From Acidobacteriota bacterium (GTDB lineage: Bacteria; Acidobacteriota; Blastocatellia; Pyrinomonadales; Pyrinomonadaceae), in contig SXVE01000417.1 of assembly GCA_005790265.1 (NCBI GenBank), positions 1 to 7,829 on the forward strand: a stretch of 7,829 nucleotides of DNA, given 5' to 3'. Below, one piece after another: positions 1 to 5,886 of this stretch (the first letter of the stretch is position 1; every line of letters begins with the position of its first letter). The notes beneath the pieces were generated by a model that saw only the letters and a list, made by a program, of their open reading frames with translations, did not search any database and was not told the DNA's origin. The translations under genes and the position numbers were made by a program.

Positions 1-1377
1 GCCGACGAACATCTGCGCGAGCGTTATATTGATCTCGAAGACGTTTCGGAGCGAATTCTGTCGGCGCTCGGCGGCGGCGGAAAATCAACGATTCGATTGA
101 AAAAAGACTCGATCATTTTCGCTAAAGAAGTGAAGCCCTCGACCTTAATTGAATTGATTGAAAGCGACCCGAAAGCGATTGTCGCGGAAAACGGCGGCTG
201 GACATCGCACACATTTATTCTTGCGCGCGAAATGAATCTGCCGGCGGTAACCGGAACAAAAGGCATTTTGCGGCGCGTGCAGACCGGCGACGAAGTGATC
301 GTTGACGGCTACAACGGGCAAATTATTCTGCGACCGGAACCGCAAACCGTTGAAGCCTACCGCCATGCGGCGGCGCAATTTAGGCAGATCAGCTACGAAC
401 ATATTGCCGCCGACAAAAGTCCGATCAAAACGCTTGACGGAACAATTGTTAATATCCGCTCAAATCTCGACTTGCCCGACGGCTACCGACAAGCGAAAAG
501 ATTGGGCGCAAAGGGAATCGGGTTGTATCGCTCGGAGTTTTTGTTCAATCAATTCAAGGGAATTCCGTCGGAAATCGAGCAAATCAAAGCGTACCGCGGC
601 ATTGCCAAAATGGTCGGCGAAGACGGCGTGCGGATTCGCACTTTTGATTTGAGCGTCGGACAATTTGCCGACGATTTAGAGGAAAAGGAAAAAAATCCGG
701 CGCTCGGAATGCGGGCGATTCGGCTCAGTTTGACGCACAAAAAACAATTTCGCGCGCAATTGCGGGCGATTTTGCAGGCTTCTTACGAAAATAAAATTGA
801 CATCGTGCTGCCGATGATTTCCGATGTTTCCGAAATTTTGCAGACGCGGCGAATCTTGGAAAACGAAAAAAGCAAGCTGCGAAAAAAAGGCATAAACTTC
901 GGCAATCCGGGTTTAGGCGCGATGATCGAAGTTCCGTCGGCGGTTTTTGCGATTGATGAAATCGCGCGCGAAGTGGATTTTCTCTGTCTCGGAACCAACG
1001 ATCTGGTGCAGTATATTCTCGCCGTTGATCGCGACAACGAAACGGTCGCCGATTGGTTCAGAACGCTTCATCCGGCGGTTTTGCGGGCGATAAAAATGAT
1101 TCTCGCCGCCGCCGAACGGCGCAATATTCCGGCAATCGTCTGCGGCGAAATGGCTGGTTCGCCGTTTTACGCGCCGATTTTGATTGGTCTCGGCGCGCGC
1201 GAACTGAGTATGAACGTCAATTCAATTCTGCGCGTGCGAAAAATTATTTCCGGCATCGCTTCGGAAGAAGCGCGCGAAATCGTCGGCAAACTGGAAAAAT
1301 GCCGCACGTCCGAAGAAGTCGAAATCGCCGTCGAACGCAATATGCGCGAAAAATGGTCGCATCTTTATCCGGCGTAA
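1..1377 (+). CDS. ptsI: PTS enzyme I (phosphoenolpyruvate-protein phosphotransferase), 5'-truncated
   Basis: Enzyme I takes phosphate from PEP on a histidine and passes it to HPr, starting the sugar phosphotransferase cascade in the cytoplasm. The frame is open from base 1 (reads ADEHLRERYIDLEDVSERIL), so a TTG at 97 is internal and not the start. Seen: the phospho-histidine motif GGWTSHTFILAR with His at in-window residue 70 (bases 208-210); GIGLYRSEFLF with Arg at 177; RIRTFD with Arg at 213; IEVPSA with Glu at 310; GTNDLVQYILAVDRDN with Asn333/Asp334; and CGEMAG with the catalytic Cys at 381. Spacing from the His matches E. coli EI (H189, R296, R332) exactly, so about 119 N-terminal residues lie outside the window. 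Odd: the DIGGDK segment after Arg332 of E. coli EI reads DLSVGQ here. Stop TAA at 1375. A GAF-fused PtsP form cannot be excluded because the N-terminus is missing. HPr and EII partners are not in view. Confidence 0.93.
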   Translation, partial: ADEHLRERYIDLEDVSERILSALGGGGKSTIRLKKDSIIFAKEVKPSTLIELIESDPKAIVAENGGWTSHTFILAREMNLPAVTGTKGILRRVQTGDEVIVDGYNGQIILRPEPQTVEAYRHAAAQFRQISYEHIAADKSPIKTLDGTIVNIRSNLDLPDGYRQAKRLGAKGIGLYRSEFLFNQFKGIPSEIEQIKAYRGIAKMVGEDGVRIRTFDLSVGQFADDLEEKEKNPALGMRAIRLSLTHKKQFRAQLRAILQASYENKIDIVLPMISDVSEILQTRRILENEKSKLRKKGINFGNPGLGAMIEVPSAVFAIDEIAREVDFLCLGTNDLVQYILAVDRDNETVADWFRTLHPAVLRAIKMILAAAERRNIPAIVCGEMAGSPFYAPILIGLGARELSMNVNSILRVRKIISGIASEEAREIVGKLEKCRTSEEVEIAVERNMREKWSHLYPA

Positions 1378-1555
1378 AAAGATTTCAGATTTATTTCACC
1401 GCCAATTCCGCAATCAACAGCAAAAGAAATTGCTCTTGTCGCAATTAGTAAAAAAATAAGCAAAAAAAAACTAAAATTTGTGTCTTTTTAAGTTTATATA
1501 AAGGCAGAATTGAAATGCGCCGGTTTAAGCGCGCGTTTTGTTGCGGCGAAAAAAC

Positions 1556-1584
1556 TTGCCCGAATTTTAATTGTGAATTATATT
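1556..1584 (+). promoter_or_regulatory. Predicted sigma70-type promoter of the PES/SLBB gene
   Basis: TTGCCC (1556-1561) and TATATT (1579-1584) are separated by 17 bp, close to the sigma70 consensus. Initiation would fall near 1591, leaving a leader of about 45 nt that carries AGAAGG (1627-1632), a ribosome binding site only 3 nt before the ATG at 1636. The rest of the 1378-1635 gap is A-rich and shows a weak hairpin (AATTGC/GCAATT, 1428-1446) without a T-tract, so no convincing terminator for ptsI is seen. Inferred from sequence only. Confidence 0.5.
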
Positions 1585-1635
1585 GACTGACACCCGAATC
1601 AGAAAAATTTAAGAATTTAAGAAATCAGAAGGTTT

Positions 1636-2643
1636 ATGAAAAAAGCTCTCCTTGGAAAAATTTCTGTATTGCTCGCATTGTGCGCCGGTTTGCCGTTTGG
1701 CGCGGCGGCGCAGGAAAACGGCAAAACTATCGAGAAAATAAACTTTCGGTATTCGCAAAATCCGAGAATTCGGTCGAAGGCGGAAAACAAAGAAACTGCG
1801 ACCGCGCTGAAAACCGATGCGCCGGTTGATGCAGCGGTGAATTCGACGGTGGCAACCGGCATGGCGCCGAAAATCAAAAAAACAGCTTCCGCCGTGTTTT
1901 CTCCGACGGAAATCTATAAAGTGGGCATCGGCGACGTTTTATTTATCAATTTGCAAAACGCGCCGAAAGATTCGACATATTATACGGTTTTAGGCGACGG
2001 AAATATTGATTACCCGCTTGCCGGTGAAATGATTTCGGTGCTCGGCGCGACTGTCGAAGAAATCGAAATAATGTTGCAGGAAAAAATTAAACTGTACGAA
2101 AATCCGCAAATTTCCGTGACCGTGCGCGATTACGCGAGTCATTCGATAAAAGTTCTCGGTTTGGTTGAAAATCCGGGCGATAAAAAAATGCAGCGCGAAG
2201 CCGTGCCGCTTTTCGTCGTGCGCGCCGAAGCCGCCGTTTTGCCGAAAGCGACCGAAGCGATTGTGCGCCGCAAAGACGCGGCAATCGAAAAAATCGAACT
2301 GAAAAATCCGCAAGCCGACGAAGTTTTGATTTATCCGGGCGACATCGTCGAATTCATGCAAACTGAAGAAAACAAATCGGAAATCAAAACGAAATTTTAT
2401 TTTATCGGCGGCGAAATCGCTTCGGGCGGACAAAAAGAATTTCATGAAGGCATCACTTTGACGCAGGCGATTCTCGCATCCGGCGGATTGCGCAAAGTCG
2501 GCGTGAAAAGCGCGACGATTCGACGGAAAAACGCCAATCACTTGCTCGCGTCAACCGAATATAATTTAAAAGCGATCAAAGAAGGCAAAATGCTCGATCC
2601 GGTTTTGGAAAGCGGCGATCTGATCGAAGTCGGTATTAAGTAA
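1636..2643 (+). CDS. Periplasmic polysaccharide export protein (Wza-like, PES + two SLBB domains)
   Basis: A secreted protein of the outer membrane polysaccharide export family, which forms or lines the channel by which capsule or exopolysaccharide leaves the cell. Residues 1-25 are a signal peptide (MKK, hydrophobic core, then GAAA before QEN), best read as a signal peptidase I site; Cys16 is preceded by LAL and does not make a good lipobox. Residues about 30-90 are a low-complexity linker. Residues 92-167 (IYKVGIGDVLFINL...DGNIDYPLAG...NPQISVTV) match the Poly_export domain, followed by SLBB folds at about 170-241 (IKVLGLVENPG...IYPGDIVEF) and 254-334 (FYFIGGEIASGG...LTQAILASGGL...LESGDLIEVGI). 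The protein stops right after the second SLBB, so the C-terminal amphipathic helix of Wza is absent. No glycosyltransferase, Wzc-like kinase or Wzx/Wzy gene is adjacent, so its polymer is unknown. Start ATG is supported by AGAAGG just upstream. Confidence 0.85.
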   Translation: MKKALLGKISVLLALCAGLPFGAAAQENGKTIEKINFRYSQNPRIRSKAENKETATALKTDAPVDAAVNSTVATGMAPKIKKTASAVFSPTEIYKVGIGDVLFINLQNAPKDSTYYTVLGDGNIDYPLAGEMISVLGATVEEIEIMLQEKIKLYENPQISVTVRDYASHSIKVLGLVENPGDKKMQREAVPLFVVRAEAAVLPKATEAIVRRKDAAIEKIELKNPQADEVLIYPGDIVEFMQTEENKSEIKTKFYFIGGEIASGGQKEFHEGITLTQAILASGGLRKVGVKSATIRRKNANHLLASTEYNLKAIKEGKMLDPVLESGDLIEVGIK

Positions 2644-2659
2644 CGGTAAAATTTCGGTT

Positions 2660-2687
2660 TTGAATGTTGAACATTTTTTGCTAAGAT
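2660..2687 (+). promoter_or_regulatory. Predicted rnpB promoter with extended -10
   Basis: TTGAAT (2660-2665), 16-bp spacer, TAAGAT (2682-2687), with TG at 2679-2680 giving an extended -10 element. Transcription would begin near G2694, which is the first base of GCCTTGC, the 5' strand of a helix closing the RNase P RNA. The close fit between promoter position and RNA start supports both calls. The promoter begins 17 bp after the stop codon of the export gene. Confidence 0.55.
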
Positions 2688-2693
2688 AGCCGA

Positions 2694-3177
<484 letters not shown>

Positions 3178-3228
3178 AAAAAACTACATTTTATTTAATA
3201 TTACAGGCTACAGGAGAAAACCGTTTTT

Positions 3229-3504
3229 ATGGCAAATCGTAAAGGAGTTTTTATCGGAGCTTACGTGCCGAATGAATTAAAAGAATCGCTGCGGCGACGC
3301 GCGGCGCTCGAGCACCGAACGCTTTCACAGGAAATAACCAGAATTTTAGTCGAAGCCGTTCACGGCAAAGGCTTACCGACCGGCAGCGTTGACCGGCGCG
3401 AAAATACGACGATTCCGCGCCGCCGCTCCGACGATCCGCAGCCGCGCCGCCGCGCTGAAGATTTGCCGTATATCGCTCCGGACGATCAAAAGAAAAATAA
3501 ATAA
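3229..3504 (+). CDS. Small ribbon-helix-helix (Arc/CopG-like) protein with Arg-rich tail
   Basis: A 91-residue protein. Residues about 6-46 (GVFIGAYVPNELKESLRRRA, then TLSQEITRILVEAV) read as a ribbon-helix-helix fold: a short beta strand, a helix, a turn with TLSQE, and a second helix. Such proteins dimerise and usually bind DNA as repressors or antitoxins. Residues 47-91 look disordered and hold a 9-residue tandem repeat, PRRRSDDPQ then PRRRAEDLP, encoded by a 12-bp exact repeat (3415-3426 and 3442-3453), then a Lys-rich end. AGGAG at 3212-3216 lies 12 nt before the ATG, slightly long. The gene starts about 51 nt after the rnpB outer helix and no terminator separates them, so readthrough from rnpB is possible; it ends at a strong terminator. 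No toxin gene is adjacent, so an antitoxin role is not supported. Target and function unknown. Confidence 0.75.
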   Translation: MANRKGVFIGAYVPNELKESLRRRAALEHRTLSQEITRILVEAVHGKGLPTGSVDRRENTTIPRRRSDDPQPRRRAEDLPYIAPDDQKKNK

Positions 3505-3549
3505 ATTCATCCGAAACGACACGATCAACACAAAAAAAATTGAATTTCG

Positions 3550-3590
3550 CGGCGCTGTTTTTCTCCTCTGACAGCGCCGATTTTTATTTT
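3550..3590 (+). terminator. Rho-independent terminator after the RHH gene
   Basis: A perfect 9-bp stem, CGGCGCTGT (3550-3558) with ACAGCGCCG (3571-3579), closes a 12-nt pyrimidine-rich loop and is followed by A and a T-rich run (3581-3590). It would end the transcript carrying the RHH gene and possibly rnpB, 46 bp after the stop codon. Confidence 0.85.
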
Positions 3591-3600
3591 GCGCTTAATT

Positions 3601-3609
3601 TGTTAAAAT
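3601..3609 (+). promoter_or_regulatory. Candidate extended -10 promoter of the TPR gene
   Basis: TGTTAAAAT fits the extended -10 pattern TGnTAAAAT; no good -35 hexamer is seen at the right distance (the T-tract of the terminator lies there). Initiation would fall near 3616, only about 4 nt before the ATG at 3620, and no Shine-Dalgarno sequence is visible, so the mRNA would be almost leaderless. Inference from short motifs in AT-rich DNA. Confidence 0.35.
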
Positions 3610-3619
3610 TTGGTTACGA

Positions 3620-4363
3620 ATGAAAAGCAAATCAATATGGATTTCCATCATTGCCGTCATCATCAGTTTTATCGGCGGATTTATTCTCGCAAACGCCTTT
3701 AATCGCAATGAATTGGATGAGCTTCGCGCCGAAAATTCGCGACTCAAAAGCGCGCCGGAAAAAAGCGCGCAGAATCAATCGGAACTCGCGCTCACCGAAG
3801 AGGAAATCCGCCAGCGAATCGCCGAAGCCGACCAAAATCCCGATGATTTTACTTACCAGAAAAATCTCGGTTTGGCGCTTTATCGTTATGCGGCGATGAA
3901 ACAGGACGCCAATTTATTAACGCAGATCGAAAAAATTCTGCGCCGCGCCAATCGCTTGAACGACAAGGATTATGACGTGATGATTGCGCTCGGCAATTTG
4001 CAGTTCGATCTCGGCTATATTAAAAAGAACAACGAAAATTTTGCGGCGGCGCGCGAATTTTACGCGACCGCGCTCGGTCAAAACGCCAACGATGTCAACG
4101 TCCGCACGGATTTGGCGCTGACTTATTTTCTGCAAAATCCGCCGGACAACGCGCGCGCCGTCGAAGAATTTAAAAAATCTTTGCAGATCAATCCGAAACA
4201 CGAAAAATCGCTGCTGTTTATCGCGCAGGCGCTGCTGCAAATCGGCGATAAAACCGGCGCGGAAAGTTATCTCGGAAAATTAAAAGAAGTTAATGCGAAC
4301 GCGCCGACGCTCGATGAACTGCAAACGCAAACAGCGCAAAATCTAAGCGGCGCACAAAAATAA
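3620..4363 (+). CDS. Membrane-anchored tetratricopeptide-repeat protein
   Basis: A 247-residue protein. Residues 6-27 (IWISIIAVIISFIGGFILANAF) form one N-terminal membrane segment, probably an uncleaved anchor with the rest in the periplasm. Residues 29-44 (RNELDELRAENSRLK) look like a short coiled coil. Residues about 77-226 contain about four TPR-like helical pairs: FTYQKNLGLALYRYA, YDVMIALGNLQFDLGY, VNVRTDLALTYFLQNP...AVEEFKKSLQINP and SLLFIAQALLQIGDKTGAESYL. TPR domains are protein-protein scaffolds. The layout (N-terminal TM plus TPR) resembles envelope assembly factors such as the TPR part of CcmI, but no cytochrome c genes are seen, so that link is not claimed. No Shine-Dalgarno precedes the ATG. 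The stop codon overlaps the next start (TAATG), which implies translational coupling with the PP0621-like gene. Confidence 0.82.
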   Translation: MKSKSIWISIIAVIISFIGGFILANAFNRNELDELRAENSRLKSAPEKSAQNQSELALTEEEIRQRIAEADQNPDDFTYQKNLGLALYRYAAMKQDANLLTQIEKILRRANRLNDKDYDVMIALGNLQFDLGYIKKNNENFAAAREFYATALGQNANDVNVRTDLALTYFLQNPPDNARAVEEFKKSLQINPKHEKSLLFIAQALLQIGDKTGAESYLGKLKEVNANAPTLDELQTQTAQNLSGAQK

Positions 4364-4653
4364 TGAAGTTTTTAATAGTTTTAATTCTGCTGCTCGTCGT
4401 TGTCGGTTTGATCGCTTTTCGGTATCGCAAACAAATTCAGACGGCGCTTTATTTCTGGCGAATGTATCGCAACATGCGGCAGATGACGAAACCGCCGGGC
4501 GAAAAACAGATTGATAAACCGGCGACCAACGCCGCGCTCGTGCGCTGTTCCGGCTGCGGCGATTGGGTCGAGGAAACGAACGTTCTAAAAATGGGCAACA
4601 AAATATCGTATTGCTCGGCGGCTTGCATCGAAAAATCGGCGAACCGCGTGTAG
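4363..4653 (+). CDS. Small membrane protein with Cys4 zinc-binding motif, PP0621-like
   Basis: A 96-residue protein. Residues 2-19 (KFLIVLILLLVVVGLIAF) are a membrane segment followed by basic residues (RYRKQ). The C-terminal third has VRCSGCGDWVEET and then ISYCSAACIEKS, a C-x2-C...C-x3-C arrangement suited to one zinc ion. A TM helix followed by this RCxxCG...YCS signature is what I recall of PP0621-family proteins, where the last ligand is often His (YCSxxH) rather than Cys; function of that family is unknown. It starts on the last base of the TPR gene stop codon (TAATG), so the two are almost certainly co-translated and may work together at the membrane. The last codons overlap a hairpin that probably terminates the opposing pilD transcript. 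Confidence 0.8.
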   Translation: MKFLIVLILLLVVVGLIAFRYRKQIQTALYFWRMYRNMRQMTKPPGEKQIDKPATNAALVRCSGCGDWVEETNVLKMGNKISYCSAACIEKSANRV

Positions 4654-4667
4654 CGATTCGCCGATTT
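4631..4667 (-). terminator. Probable pilD terminator inside the opposing gene's 3' end
   Basis: A perfect 11-bp inverted repeat, AAATCGGCGAA (4633-4643) with TTCGCCGATTT (4657-4667), has a 13-nt loop containing the TAG stop of the small membrane gene. Read on the minus strand, the stem is followed by five T residues (AAAAA at 4631-4635 on the plus strand), so it is a better terminator for pilD than for the plus-strand genes, where it is followed only by TTTCCT. It may act weakly in both directions. Confidence 0.6.
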
Positions 4668-4695
4668 CCTAAAAACCGCAAACTGTTAAAAACTG

Positions 4696-5583
4696 TTACG
4701 GAATAAAAGTTTCGATGTACCAGCGAATTAGCGATTCGCCGAACAAAAGCGCGAGAATCGAACCGATGCCGAGAAAAATTCCGAACGGAATCTGCGTTTG
4801 CAAATCTTTGTCTTTGCGCGTGTAAATCAAAAAAATTCCGATGACCGCGCCGGAAAAAGCGCCGAGAAAAATCGAAAGAAACGTCAAACGCCAGCCGAGC
4901 AGCGCGCCGACGGCGAACATCATTTTCACATCGCCCAAACCCATCGCGTCAACGCCGCGAAGCATTTTCCACACTGCGCCGACGAGCCACAGAAAACCGC
5001 CGCCGACGAGTCCGCCGAGAACCGCGCCGAACAGCGAAACCGCCCACAGCGGGTAATCCTGCAAATAAACGAGCGGCGAAAAATTCAAATCCGTAAAATA
5101 TTGTTCCCAGCCGAGCAGCGGAAACGCGAGGCGAACGAGCAGCGCAAAAACGAGCAGCGGGTAATTAATCACGTCCGGCAAAATCATATGCTCGGCATCA
5201 ATAAAAATCAGCACGACCATCGTCGTGACAAAAATCAGCGCGACGGGCAAAAACGGATTGAAGCCGACGCACCAGAAAACCAGCAGATACAAAAGCGCGT
5301 TTAAGAGTTCGACCGCCGGGTAACGCGCCGAGATTTTTTCTTTGCAGTTGCGGCATTTTCCGCCGAGAATCAGCCAGCTCAAAATCGGAATATTGTCATA
5401 CGGCTGAATTGGTTTCTGGCATTTCGGACACGCCGAATTGGGAAAAACGATGGAAAGCTCGTGCGGAACGCGATGAATGACCACGTTGAGAAAACTGCCG
5501 ACAATCGCGCCGAAAGCAAAAACGAAAATAAAACCGATCAGATCGGGCAATCCGGTTAACGTTTCAAAAGAAGACATAATCAT
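4696..5583 (-). CDS. pilD: Prepilin peptidase / N-methyltransferase (type IV pilin or type II secretion)
   Basis: Inner membrane aspartic protease that cleaves the leader of type IV prepilins or type II secretion pseudopilins and methylates the new N-terminal residue. The 295-residue protein is full length for the family. N-terminal part: GAIVGSFLNVVIHRVP (25-40) and the cytoplasmic loop with two CxxC pairs, C52/C55 and C77/C80, plus the Y-D-NIPI-LSW stretch (62-70), typical of the methyltransferase region. Catalytic aspartates are D129 in FIDAEHMILPD and D218 in the GLGDVK motif (215-220). IPFGIFLGIGSILAL (265-279) is the conserved last membrane segment; about seven or eight hydrophobic segments are visible. 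Start: MIMSS offers two ATGs two codons apart, with no clear Shine-Dalgarno, so the exact start is uncertain. No pilin or pil/gsp genes are in the window, so pilus versus secretion use cannot be decided. Convergent with the PP0621-like gene, divergent from the protease. Confidence 0.92.
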   Translation of the reverse strand: MIMSSFETLTGLPDLIGFIFVFAFGAIVGSFLNVVIHRVPHELSIVFPNSACPKCQKPIQPYDNIPILSWLILGGKCRNCKEKISARYPAVELLNALLYLLVFWCVGFNPFLPVALIFVTTMVVLIFIDAEHMILPDVINYPLLVFALLVRLAFPLLGWEQYFTDLNFSPLVYLQDYPLWAVSLFGAVLGGLVGGGFLWLVGAVWKMLRGVDAMGLGDVKMMFAVGALLGWRLTFLSIFLGAFSGAVIGIFLIYTRKDKDLQTQIPFGIFLGIGSILALLFGESLIRWYIETFIP

Positions 5584-5664
5584 AGAAAAATCGTTGGAAA
5601 AATTGGAAAAAAGCAGGATTTTAAGGAATTTTGAAAAAAGACGTGCGCAAAAAAAGGAAAGCGG

Positions 5665-5679
5665 CGGAATCGGATTCCG
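5665..5679. repeat. Perfect 15-bp palindrome (possible operator)
   Basis: CGGAATC (5665-5671), a central G, and GATTCCG (5673-5679) form an exact inverted repeat. With a 1-nt centre it cannot fold into a hairpin, so if functional it would be a site for a dimeric DNA-binding protein. It lies 86 bp upstream of the pilD start and 207 bp upstream of the protease start. No second copy was noticed in the window. Confidence 0.4.
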
Positions 5680-5785
5680 TAGATATCATAGCCGTTTCTC
5701 AAAAAAAGGAAAAGTAAAAAATTGAGAAAAAGCACAAACTCTTTTAACAAAAGTTGATTTTAACAGTTGATTTGATCTCCGTGAA

Positions 5786-5813
5786 TTGACGTTCAAGTTC
5801 GCGAGTCAAGAAT
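5786..5813 (+). promoter_or_regulatory. Candidate promoter of the S8 protease
   Basis: TTGACG (5786-5791), 16-bp spacer, AAGAAT (5808-5813). The -35 is nearly consensus, the -10 matches TATAAT at four positions. The leader would be about 65 nt. An alternative -10 is TATTAT at 5832-5837, without a matching -35. Confidence 0.3.
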
Positions 5814-5886
5814 TTCTCAAGAACCGAAAGATATTATTCAGACATCTTTTGAATGGTTTTGAATTTTTCGTGTCGTGAGCTTATCA

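Larger units (their letters stand above)
5584..5886. other. Divergent intergenic region between pilD and the S8 protease
   Basis: 303 bp without a credible gene. It is A-rich near pilD, with repeated GGAAAA-type runs on the plus strand. It contains a 15-bp palindrome (5665-5679), AGTTGATTT repeated 13 bp apart (5752-5760, 5765-5773), TTTTAACA twice 16 bp apart (5742-5749, 5758-5765), TCAAG three times (5793, 5806, 5817) and a candidate protease promoter. No good pilD promoter or RNA gene is apparent. Confidence 0.6.

Noticed and set aside
1428..1446. Hairpin AATTGC/GCAATT after ptsI as a terminator
   Set aside because: Only 6 weak base pairs and followed by an A-run instead of T residues.
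1990..2541. 183-residue minus-strand open frame inside the export gene
   Set aside because: Phe/Arg-rich composition with no motif; it is antisense to a gene with clear PES and SLBB domains.
3229..3504. RHH protein as a toxin-antitoxin antitoxin
   Set aside because: No toxin-like gene follows; a terminator and an unrelated TPR gene come next.
4651..4742. 14-bp direct repeat TAGCGATTCGCCGA (4651-4664 and 4729-4742) at the two convergent gene ends
   Set aside because: One copy is inside the pilD coding region, with no further repeats or mobile-element signs; probably chance or a trace of a small duplication.
4798..5304. 168-residue plus-strand open frame inside pilD
   Set aside because: Rich in Gln/Asn/Arg with no hydrophobic pattern or motif; antisense shadow of the prepilin peptidase.
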